From: a bacterium
Lineage (GTDB): Bacteria > Arandabacterota > Arandabacteria > Arandabacterales > Arandabacteraceae
Assembly: GCA_025774405.1 (NCBI GenBank)
Contig: JALGWB010000080.1
Span: 1 to 8,301 of the forward strand
DNA: 8,301 nt
Reading direction: 5' to 3'
Shown here: in pieces, positions 1 to 7,700 of the stretch
Layout of the letters: each line of letters opens with the position of its first letter
Numbering within the stretch: the first letter of the stretch is position 1
The notes under the pieces: generated by a model
Seen by the model: the letters and a program-made list of their open reading frames with translations, nothing else
Told to the model about the DNA's origin: nothing
Database searches by the model: none
Translations under genes and position numbers: made by a program

Positions 1-65
1 TCTGTACAGGGAGCCCTGCAACTCAGCCTGCAACCTGGGGTACCATCAAAGCCCTCTATCGGTAG
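1..65 (+). CDS. C-terminal end of an unidentified, probably exported protein (5' partial)
   Basis: Read in the frame beginning at base 3, the sequence gives 20 residues, CTGSPATQPATWGTIKALYR, and then a TAG stop at 63-65. The fragment is a short Pro/Thr/Ala-rich stretch followed by a compact aromatic and basic ending, TWGTIKALYR. From memory, very similar endings of the form TWGxIKxxYR or TWGxIKxxFR occur at the C-termini of many secreted proteins in candidate phyla of the FCB group, which is why this frame was preferred. The other two forward frames are also open at the left edge, with stops at 115-117 and 137-139, but neither yields a recognisable ending. The gene body lies outside the window, so no function can be given. 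Confidence 0.45.
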   Translation, partial: CTGSPATQPATWGTIKALYR

Positions 66-142
66 GTACAAACCTTTGGGGGGATGGTTTCCGAGAGGAC
101 ATCTCCCAGGTCGATGATTATTCACCTCACTCGTGTTAGGAT

Positions 143-184
143 TTGACAGGAGCGCCAATGGCTTGTTAGTTTTGAGTGTAAAAT
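143..184 (+). promoter_or_regulatory. Possible promoter elements upstream of the BsuPI lipoprotein operon
   Basis: The 155-base gap 66-220 is the only sizeable gene-free stretch inside the window and precedes the first complete gene, so a promoter is expected here. A perfect TTGACA lies at 143-148, but the hexamers 16-18 bases downstream match TATAAT poorly. A good -10-like TAAAAT lies at 179-184, but it is 30 bases from TTGACA and has no good -35 partner of its own. The two elements do not make a normal sigma-70 promoter together. No clear terminator with a T-tract is seen in the gap. Confidence 0.2.
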
Positions 185-210
185 CATGCCAATGGGCTAG
201 CTTTCCCCTG

Positions 211-217
211 AAAGGAG
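211..217 (+). promoter_or_regulatory. Ribosome binding site of the BsuPI lipoprotein gene
   Basis: AAAGGAG lies three bases before the ATG at 221. It is a strong Shine-Dalgarno match, although the spacing is short. It supports 221 as the start codon. Confidence 0.6.
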
Positions 218-220
218 ACA

Positions 221-718
221 ATGTTTTCCAGGCACAGCATCGCCAGAGTTCTGACAGTCTTGATGGTGATGGGTATCTGTTTGGCATGTTCGTGCAAACG
301 CAAGCCGAGAGGTGAAGAGGTGACTCCACAATCCCCGGCCCAAGCAGACTCGCTCGTGGTCACGGTTGAGCTTGATCAGGGTAGCTATGCAATTGGTGAG
401 CCGATCACAATGAAACTCAGAGTGACCAACACGACCTCGAGAAGCCTCAAGATCTTCTTCCCGACGGCTCAGAGGTATGATTTCATCGTGGGAAAGGGGG
501 ATGCTCCTCTCTGGCAGTGGTCTGAGGGAGTGATGTTTGCCCAGGTTACTTCCGCGCTCATCCTCGACCCAGATGCAACAATCACATATGAGGTAACCTG
601 GAACCAGATGACTCGGACTGGCAAGGCGCTTTCGTTAGGGCGATACACAATAGAGGGGATCCTGATGACGCAACCCAAGGTTACCAGTGAACCAAAGCCC
701 TTCGGTATTGTTGATTAG
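221..718 (+). CDS. BsuPI-domain lipoprotein
   Basis: The product is 165 residues. Residues 1-25 form a signal peptide with a hydrophobic core (about 10-22) and a cysteine cluster, C20, C23 and C25. LAC at 21-23 is the best lipobox, though its -3 residue is Cys rather than Leu, so lipidation is likely but not canonical. A polar linker (26-43) leads into an all-beta domain at about 44-160 with the hallmarks of the BsuPI family: a tolerated-ligand-like strand EPITMKLRVTN (60-70), FPTAQRYDFIV (80-90), LWQWSEG...FAQ (97-108), YEVTWNQ (123-129) and GRYTIEGIL (140-148). BsuPI was named for an intracellular proteinase inhibitor of Bacillus subtilis; most exported homologues have no proven function. 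The gene heads the MoxR cluster, and its stop is only nine bases from the moxR ATG. A role as an envelope-side ligand-binding or inhibitory accessory to that cluster is inference. Confidence 0.85.
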   Translation: MFSRHSIARVLTVLMVMGICLACSCKRKPRGEEVTPQSPAQADSLVVTVELDQGSYAIGEPITMKLRVTNTTSRSLKIFFPTAQRYDFIVGKGDAPLWQWSEGVMFAQVTSALILDPDATITYEVTWNQMTRTGKALSLGRYTIEGILMTQPKVTSEPKPFGIVD

Positions 719-727
719 GGTGGGAAC

Positions 728-1762
728 ATGAAACCAAGTTCTGGAGGAGAGCAAGTGAAGGAAGAAGCAAGAGATATCGCTGCCGTTGAGAATCTTAATG
801 CAGCCAGAAGCAAGATCATAGAGCAGGTCAAGAAGGTCATCGTTGGGCAGGATCGGGTCATTGAGGAGATGCTCATAGCCTTGCTGTCCGACGGACACTG
901 CCTGCTCGTTGGTGTGCCTGGGCTTGCCAAGACGCTGCTCGTTAGCACCATTGCCCGCATCCTGGATCTCAGGTTCAGTCGAATCCAGTTTACCCCTGAT
1001 CTGATGCCAGCAGATATCACGGGGACGGAAATAATCGAGGAAGATCGCACAACAGGCAAACGGCAGTTTCGATTTGTCAAAGGTCCGGTCTTTGCCAACA
1101 TAGTCCTGGCAGATGAAATCAACCGTACACCCCCCAAGACGCAGGCGGCGTTGCTTCAGGCGATGCAGGAGCGGCAGGTGACAACAGCGGGCGAGACCTA
1201 TCAGCTTGATCTTCCCTTCTTCGTACTTGCCACGCAGAATCCGATAGAGCTCGAAGGCACATATCCTTTGCCTGAGGCACAGCTTGATCGGTTCATGTTT
1301 AACATCTATGTCGACTACCCGAGTGCGGCTGAGGAGATTGAGATAGTTGAGACAACAACCAGCGCTTACGCTCCTGATCTTGAGCGCGTTCTCGATGCAA
1401 GCGAGATAATCGAGCTGCAACGGCTCGTTCGTCGGGTCCCTGTGCCGAGGCATGTTGTCGAGTACGCAGTGCGGCTCGTCAGGACAACTCGCCCGGGTAG
1501 TGATGGGACCCCTAACTTCATAAGGGACTGGGTCAGCTGGGGTGCTGGTCCGAGAGCATCGCAATACCTCATCCTGGGTGCAAAGACAAGGGCGATCTTG
1601 CAGGGACGCTATACGCCGACCTGTGAGGATGTAAAGGCAGTTGCCAAGCCTGTGCTCCGCCACAGAATCATCACCAACTTCAATGCAGAGGCTGATGGCA
1701 TAACATCGGTTGACATCGTTGACAGGCTACTCAGTGAGGTGCCTGAAGTTGAAAGCGACTGA
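728..1762 (+). CDS. MoxR-family AAA+ ATPase
   Basis: This 344-residue protein is of usual length for the family. It couples ATP hydrolysis to remodelling or metal loading of partner proteins, often ones with vWA domains. The visible motifs are in AAA+ order: an N-terminal helical segment with VIVGQDRVIEEMLIALL (37-53), Walker A GVPGLAKT (62-69), the family segment RIQFTPDLMPADITGTE (85-101), Walker B VLADE (126-130) followed by INRTPPKTQAALL, sensor 1 ATQNP (168-172), an arginine-finger region LPEAQLDRF (181-189, R188), and a sensor 2 region GAGPRASQ (272-279, R276). A C-terminal lid follows. All catalytic residues are intact. The ATG at 728 is preceded by GGTGGG overlapping the upstream stop. 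The downstream DUF58 and BatA-type genes are its expected partners, and the protein should be cytoplasmic. Confidence 0.95.
   Translation: MKPSSGGEQVKEEARDIAAVENLNAARSKIIEQVKKVIVGQDRVIEEMLIALLSDGHCLLVGVPGLAKTLLVSTIARILDLRFSRIQFTPDLMPADITGTEIIEEDRTTGKRQFRFVKGPVFANIVLADEINRTPPKTQAALLQAMQERQVTTAGETYQLDLPFFVLATQNPIELEGTYPLPEAQLDRFMFNIYVDYPSAAEEIEIVETTTSAYAPDLERVLDASEIIELQRLVRRVPVPRHVVEYAVRLVRTTRPGSDGTPNFIRDWVSWGAGPRASQYLILGAKTRAILQGRYTPTCEDVKAVAKPVLRHRIITNFNAEADGITSVDIVDRLLSEVPEVESD
1736..1741 (+). promoter_or_regulatory. Ribosome binding site inside the end of moxR, setting a TTG start
   Basis: GAGGTG lies seven bases before the TTG at 1749 and inside the last codons of the moxR-type gene. It selects TTG 1749 over the upstream candidates TTG 1710, TTG 1719 and GTG 1734. 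The protein then begins (M)KATEDYRKYLDP, the N-terminus expected for the family. Confidence 0.6.
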
Positions 1763-2651
1763 GGACTATCGCAAATATCTTGACCCAGCTGTGATCTCGC
1801 GCCTCAAGGGGATGGATATAAAGGCGAGGCTTGTGGTTGAAGGCTTTGTATCCGGGCTCCATCGTGGACCATACAAGGGCTTCTCGGTCGAGTTTGCTGA
1901 GCATCGCCAATACATGCCAGGTGACCCCATTCGCTACATCGATTGGAAGGTCTTCGGCAAAACCGATCGCTTCTACATAAAGGAATACGAAGAAGAGACA
2001 AATTTAAGAGCCTACGTTATCCTCGATGCAAGCGGATCAATGGCCTACACATCAGCGAAGATAACCAAGCTTGAATATGCTTGCTATCTTGCTGCATCGC
2101 TTACTTATCTTATGCTCAAGCAGCAAGACTCTGTGGGGTTGCTCACCTTTGATACAAAGCCGCGGCGATATATTCCCCCGAGATCTGTCAGACATCATCT
2201 CCATGTAATCCTGAAGGAGCTTTCCAATCTTACAGCGAGCCAGGAGACCGACCTTGGTCTTTGCCTGCGTGAGCTGGCTCAAAGAGTCAAGCGGCGTGGG
2301 CTCATTATCCTGATTTCAGACTTGCTTGACGATGAGGATCGCGTAATAAGGGGTCTGAAGCTGTTTCGTCATCGAAAGCACGAGGTGATCGTCTTCCATG
2401 TGCTTGATCCCTATGAGATAGAGTTCCCCTTCGAACACGAGGTTATCCTGAGGGACCTTGAAACGGGTGAGGAGGTGCCGGCTGTTCCCTGGGAAATCGG
2501 GCGAGAGTATCGCAGGAGAGTAGGTGATTGGATAGACCGCTATCGGACGGTTCTCAGACAGAGTAACATTGACTACGTTCCATTGAGCACTGCAACGAGT
2601 TTTGATGTTGCCCTTTTCTCCTACCTTGAGAAGCGGCAGCGGTTGGGTTAG
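1749..2651 (+). CDS. DUF58 protein with vWA-like domain
   Basis: With the TTG start at 1749 the protein has 300 residues, normal for the family. The reading frame is open further upstream to 1710, but that would only add residues unlike the family, and a GAGGTG site fits 1749. The DUF58 signature is clear: EFAEHRQYMPGDPIRYIDWK (48-67) and then VFGKTDRFYIKEYEEETN (68-85). A vWA-like fold follows, with an intact DxSxS metal site, DASGS (93-97), a Thr at ETDLG (about 167) and an Asp at SDLLDD (190-195), so the metal-ion-dependent adhesion site looks complete. No membrane segment is seen, so it is probably cytoplasmic. The gene overlaps moxR by 14 bases, suggesting coupled translation in roughly matched amounts. 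The protein is a probable direct partner or client of the MoxR ATPase, as in other moxR-DUF58 pairs. The biochemical role of DUF58 proteins is not settled. Confidence 0.93.
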   Translation: MKATEDYRKYLDPAVISRLKGMDIKARLVVEGFVSGLHRGPYKGFSVEFAEHRQYMPGDPIRYIDWKVFGKTDRFYIKEYEEETNLRAYVILDASGSMAYTSAKITKLEYACYLAASLTYLMLKQQDSVGLLTFDTKPRRYIPPRSVRHHLHVILKELSNLTASQETDLGLCLRELAQRVKRRGLIILISDLLDDEDRVIRGLKLFRHRKHEVIVFHVLDPYEIEFPFEHEVILRDLETGEEVPAVPWEIGREYRRRVGDWIDRYRTVLRQSNIDYVPLSTATSFDVALFSYLEKRQRLG

Positions 2652-2661
2652 GTAGCTGGCT

Positions 2662-4719
2662 ATGGGCTTTCTTCATCCCTCATATCTTCTTGCAGCACTT
2701 GTGGCGCTGGTGCCACTTGTTATACATCTATTGCACAGACAGCGTGTAATCATAGTTGATTTTCCTTCCCTGGAGTTCCTGAGACGTCTGATGCGAAAGA
2801 AAACCAGGCGATTTCAGCTCAGACAGCTTCTCCTCTTGATAATGAGGATTCTCATAATGCTATTGCTTGCACTTGCATTGGCTCGCCCGACATTGACCGG
2901 CGGAAAAGTTGTGCGGGGGCATCTTCCAACAGCGGCGGCGGTCGTTCTGGATAATAGTCTGAGTATGCTTCGTGAGTATGATGGTGAGCAACTGTTTGAG
3001 ATTGCCAGGAGGAAAGCAGTTGAGGTGCTTGAATATTTCGATTCATCCGATGAGGTCCACTTAATGTTGACTGCTGGAGATTCCGAAAATAGGGCCTATG
3101 GTGCAAGGGGGCTTGAGGATGTTCGGCGTGAAGTGATGAAACTTCATTGCTCAAAACTTCCAGGCGATATGGTATCAACCATAAGGAAATCTCTCAAAAT
3201 TGTTGCATCTTCAAGTCTTCCGGCAAGGGAGCTCTACGTCATCTCCGACATGCAGAAGGCTGATTGGGATGGTTTGGATGAGAATCCTCAGCTTGTTTCC
3301 AACATGAAGGACCTCAAAGTTATGCTGATCGATCTTGGAGGTGAGACTGCCAACGCATGTGTGAAGGATATAACCCTGAGGCTCCCGGTCGGGGAGGATT
3401 ATGTCCAAATGGATGTCACACTTGAGCGATACGGCGGTAAGGGTGTTGCCGGTCGCGTTGTAGAGGCTTATCTTCGAGATCGTCTGCTCGACCGTAGGGT
3501 GTTTTCTCCGAATGACGGAAGCCAGGAAACCGAATCATTCGAGCTTCCACATATTCGAGGGGCACTTTGGGGTGAGGTTTCAATTGCACAAGACAGGCTG
3601 CCAATCGATGACCGAAGATATTTTGCCTATTCATCGGCCAGGAGGAAAATCGCAGTGGTTGGGGATTCCTATTACATCAAGACAGCCCTTGCGCCCAGAG
3701 GAGCTGGTCGGTTTGAGGTTACAGAGATTGAACCTGGAGCGATCAATACGGAGAATATAGCTGACATTGATGGGCTTGTTATCTCCAATGTCAATCGGTT
3801 TGCACCACTCGAGGTTGAGGCGATTTCAGACTACATCGAGGGTGGCGGTGGCGTAATCATATTCCTGGGGGATAAGACTGACGTCGGAGCTTACAATCGG
3901 AAGCTGTTACCCATATTTGGAAATGTTACTATTGACAATGCCCAGGTCGGTGGTGCGGCAGGTTTCTATACAATTGACAAGGTTGCGTGGGAGCATCCGA
4001 TCTTTAGCAAGTTCAAGATGGGCGAGAGCCCATTTGAAGGAGCGAATTTCTTCAGTTTTCTAAAGTTGGTGCCGGCTCAGGCGAGAGTCATAGCGTGGTT
4101 TTCAGATGGATCTCCGGCGGTGATAGAGCCGAGACAAGGTGTGTTGATTTTCGCAAGTTCAGACGATGGTTTCTGGAATGATTTCGTTGCCACGGGGCAG
4201 TTCGTGCCGCTCTTACATGAAGCGCTGATCTATGTGTCGTCACAATTGACCTTGAAATCATCCTATTTGCTTGGTCATGAAATAGCTATGAGAACTCGGC
4301 GTGTAGGTGGCGAGGTTGTACTCGACGGTCCAACCGGGCAGATCCGGCAATTCCCGGAGGTAATCGGTCAAACCCAGCGATACAGAATCAGGGTGGCTGA
4401 TGAACCTGGTGTGTATTTTTTGAGGACCGAAGATGAGACGCTTACTGTTTTTGCTGTCAATGTTGACGTCAGGGAATCCGATCTCGCCAGGTTGCAGCCT
4501 GATGCATATAGGGATGCCTTCGGTGATGCTGATCTCAACGTTGTCTCAGCCACGGATGATATTGCCGAAGGCATCTCGCTCCTCAGGCAGGGGCGCGATC
4601 TGCTTAAGTATGTTCTTTGGGGTTTATTGATACTGGTCATTGCTGAAAGTTTGATTGCCTCGAATTTCATGTCCTTGTTGCGCAGGTCTGGCATTGGCAA
4701 TGCTCGCGAGCATTCTTGA
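2662..4719 (+). CDS. BatA-type membrane protein with vWA and amidotransferase-like domains
   Basis: The product is 685 residues. Residues 1-78 form the BatA-type N-terminal region: a first membrane segment (about 7-24), a basic loop including the RRLMRKKTRR run (41-50), and a second membrane segment (about 55-76). A vWA-like domain at about 91-225 carries DNSLS (97-101) and ISDMQKADWDG (194-204). Next comes a linker of beta-rich sequence ending in DRLPIDDRRYF, then a Rossmann/class I amidotransferase-like region (about 328-525), with AVVGDSYY (331-338), IDGLVISN (369-376) and YIEGGGGVIIFLGD (391-404). A beta domain and a last membrane segment (about 649-667) precede a short basic tail. The large central part is probably extracytoplasmic or cytoplasmic as one block between the membrane anchors; the side is not decided. 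The ATG at 2662 has AGGTAG six bases upstream. The gene sits 10 bases after the DUF58 gene and overlaps mfd. Confidence 0.88.
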   Translation: MGFLHPSYLLAALVALVPLVIHLLHRQRVIIVDFPSLEFLRRLMRKKTRRFQLRQLLLLIMRILIMLLLALALARPTLTGGKVVRGHLPTAAAVVLDNSLSMLREYDGEQLFEIARRKAVEVLEYFDSSDEVHLMLTAGDSENRAYGARGLEDVRREVMKLHCSKLPGDMVSTIRKSLKIVASSSLPARELYVISDMQKADWDGLDENPQLVSNMKDLKVMLIDLGGETANACVKDITLRLPVGEDYVQMDVTLERYGGKGVAGRVVEAYLRDRLLDRRVFSPNDGSQETESFELPHIRGALWGEVSIAQDRLPIDDRRYFAYSSARRKIAVVGDSYYIKTALAPRGAGRFEVTEIEPGAINTENIADIDGLVISNVNRFAPLEVEAISDYIEGGGGVIIFLGDKTDVGAYNRKLLPIFGNVTIDNAQVGGAAGFYTIDKVAWEHPIFSKFKMGESPFEGANFFSFLKLVPAQARVIAWFSDGSPAVIEPRQGVLIFASSDDGFWNDFVATGQFVPLLHEALIYVSSQLTLKSSYLLGHEIAMRTRRVGGEVVLDGPTGQIRQFPEVIGQTQRYRIRVADEPGVYFLRTEDETLTVFAVNVDVRESDLARLQPDAYRDAFGDADLNVVSATDDIAEGISLLRQGRDLLKYVLWGLLILVIAESLIASNFMSLLRRSGIGNAREHS

Positions 4720-7700
4720 GATTCTCAAAGCCTCTAATGGTATCAAGTGTTTGCTTGATGCGGTGGAATCTCGACCCAGGGTTGCTGTTGGGGGCTTGAC
4801 TGGCTCAAGCACGTCAGTCGTTATCGCTGTACTCTTTCAGAAACTCAAGCGTCCCTTAGTCATCGTCTGCCCGGATGAGGCCGAGCGACTCAAAGATGAT
4901 ATAGAAAGTGTGGCTGGCTGTGAGAATGTGCTCTATTTCCCTGACTGGGAAATTCTGCCCTATGATGAGCTGTCACCCCACGAAGGCATCGTAGGTCAGC
5001 GCCTGAAGACCCTTTCCCGGCTACTGGTCAAAGAACAGCTGATAGTTATTACCCCGATTCGAGCGTTTCTGAGACATATCATTCCTCGGGATGATCTTGC
5101 CAGAAGCCTGATCAAGATCGGCAAGGGAGCGCATGTCAAATTCGGTGACCTCCTAATGAGACTGGTTGAGTCTGGTTTTAGGCGTGTTACGGTTGTTGAG
5201 GAGGTTGGAACTTTCAGCATACGTGGCGGCATTGTGGACATCTACCCACCAAGCATGGACAATCCAATTCGCCTTGAGTTTCTTGGCGATGAGATTGAAT
5301 CGATAAGGGAATTCGATGTAATCACCCAGCGTTCGATAGGGCATCTCGAAAATGTCACGATAGTACCAGCGAAAGAGATTGTGCTCGACCAACGTGCAAT
5401 TGAGGCCTTTATGACACATCTTAAGCGAAAGCGGTTGCGGGGCAGGAGGATTGAGGAGGTCGCAATTCATGTAAAGGAGTGTTTCTTCTTCGACGGACTG
5501 GAAGCCTACGCCCCATATTTCTACTCAACTCGGTCAACTGTAACATCATATCTCCCATCTGATGCAATCGTGATCTTGGTTGAGCCGGAAGAGCTGCATC
5601 AGAAGATCGATCAAATTCTGGAGGAAACCCGCGTAAGGTATGATCAAGCTGATGGACGATTGAACCACCTTCCATTGCCTGAGATGGTTTTCGATGATCT
5701 CAATGCTGTGCTTGATAGTCATCAGGGTAAATTGCTTGAGTTTTCCACCTTTAAGCCCAAGTCGGATGCAGTGATGCTCGACTTCGGCGCTCCCGAAAGC
5801 TTTGGTGGGAGCCTTAAGCTTCTGAGGTCTTCCCTCGAGGAGTCTGCCCGCAAAGGATATCGAATCTATGTCCTTTGTGACAATGAGGGTCAGGTTGAGC
5901 GGCTTGAGGAGATCATACCCGTTGCCAGTGGTGCTGTGACCATCGGTGTCGGCGCACTGAGGCAAGGATTCATCTTCAAAGAGGCGAAGCTGAAAGTTAT
6001 CACTGATAGTGACATCTTTGGAAGATACAGGCGGCGTCCACGCTACCCGCGCTTCAGGGGCGAGGGTCCGATCGAAAGTTATCGCATCCTCAATGTTGGT
6101 GATTACGTCGTACACGTCAATCATGGTATTGGCCAGTATGGCGGTGTCGAAAGGCTTGTGGTAGAAGGCAGGGAGACTGAGTGCTTGCTTGTTCACTACG
6201 CTGGCGGGGACAAGCTCTACGTTCCTATCGAGCAGCTCGATCTTCTACAGAAATACATTGGCAAGGATGGCCAGCCGCCAAGCCTCAGCAAGCTCGGGGG
6301 TGCTGGCTGGGAACGTATCAAGGCGAGAACGAAGAAAGCCATAAAGGAGATGGCTGAGGAGCTCATAAGGATTTACGCATTGCGCAAGGCTCGTCCGGGG
6401 CATGCTTTCAAGCCTGATACCCATTGGCAGAAGGAACTCGAAGCATCGTTCATCTATGAAGAGACACCTGATCAGCTGCGTGCAACTGAAGAGATCAAGC
6501 GTGATATGGAAAGCGATCGCCCGATGGATAGACTGGTGTGCGGGGATGTCGGCTATGGCAAGACCGAGGTTGCGATAAGAGCGGCTTTCAAGGCAGTCAT
6601 GGATGGCAAGCAGGTGGCGGTACTTGTTCCAACAACTGTGCTTGCCCAGCAACACTTTTACACCTTCAGGGAGCGGTTGGCTGAGTACCCCGTGATTGTT
6701 GAGATGCTTAGCCGTTTTCGTACCAGGCCGGAGCAGAAACGCATCATTGAAGCTTTGCGCGATGGGCGCATTGATATAGTCATCGGGACACATCGCCTGC
6801 TGCAGAAGGATGTTGAGTTGAAAGATTTAGGACTTGTGATCATAGATGAGGAACAGCGCTTCGGTGTTGCCCACAAGGAAGCCTTCAAGAAGATGAGAGC
6901 CACGCTTGATGTTCTAACCCTCACAGCGACGCCAATACCGCGCACCCTGCATATGGCTCTGCTTGGGGCAAGGGATATGTCGATAATAGATACCCCGCCA
7001 AAGGATAGGCTTCCTGTTGAGACCGAAGTCGTGCCTTATGACGAGGAAGTGCTGGTAAGTGCGATGATGCGTGAGCTGGACCGAGGGGGTCAGATCTTTT
7101 TCGTGCATAATCGAGTTGAGTCGATCGATGCAGTTGCTGCTCGTGTCGCCAGTCTTGTTCCCCAGGCCAGAGTTGCTGTCGCCCACGGTCAAATGCGAGA
7201 GCGGGATCTTGAACGAATAATGTTAGACTTTGTCAATCGCAAGTACGATATCCTTGTATCTACGATGATAGTCGAGAGCGGGCTTGATATCCCTTCGGTC
7301 AATACAATTATAGTTAATCGCGCCGATACGCTTGGTCTTGCGCAGCTTTATCAACTGAGAGGAAGGGTTGGCAGGTCCAAGCATAGAGCCTACGCCTATC
7401 TGGTCGTTCCGAGAAGACACCACCTTACCGACGAACAGCGCAAGCGCCTCAAGACACTCACCGAGTTTACGGCACTCGGTTCCGGCTTCAGGATAGCAAT
7501 GCGTGATCTTGAGATTCGAGGTGCCGGTAACATCCTCGGTCCCCAACAAAGCGGATATATTGCTGAGGTTGGCTTTGATCTCTATTGCAAGCTGTTAGAA
7601 GAAGCCGTCAAGGAGATAAGGGGTGAACCAGTGGAGCCGAGAGTCGAGGCCAAGATCGAGACCGACTTGCCGGCCTATCTGCCCGATAGCTATGTTGAGG

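Noticed and set aside
70..90. Inverted repeat AAACC...GGTTT as a possible terminator of the left-edge gene
   Set aside because: The stem has only five pairs with an 11-base loop and no following T-tract, so it is too weak to call a terminator.
133..315. Small + strand open frame overlapping the start of the lipoprotein gene
   Set aside because: It overlaps the signal peptide region of the BsuPI lipoprotein in another frame. The strong ribosome binding site at 211-217 serves ATG 221 instead, and the translation is not protein-like.
635..1663. Long open frame on the - strand (342 codons) opposite the moxR-type gene
   Set aside because: It is antisense to a gene with complete, ordered AAA+ motifs. 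Its translation is rich in Cys and Arg, has no recognisable domain and has no supporting context.
3841..3855. GGTGGCGGTGGC short repeat
   Set aside because: It encodes the glycine turn EGGGGV of the amidotransferase-like domain, so protein sequence explains it rather than a DNA-level repeat.
4655..4699. Longer mfd N-terminus from TTG 4655
   Set aside because: The extra 15 residues contain a Cys-rich run unlike Mfd N-termini. Family-like sequence starts at ATG 4700 (MLASILEILK).
5546..6196. Open frame of 216 codons on the - strand inside mfd
   Set aside because: It lies wholly opposite conserved Mfd sequence, including part of the CarD-like domain, and has no recognisable motif, so it is a shadow frame.
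6245..6793. Open frame of 182 codons on the - strand inside mfd
   Set aside because: It lies opposite the Mfd helicase motor region, where the + strand motifs are intact. No domain or start signal supports it.
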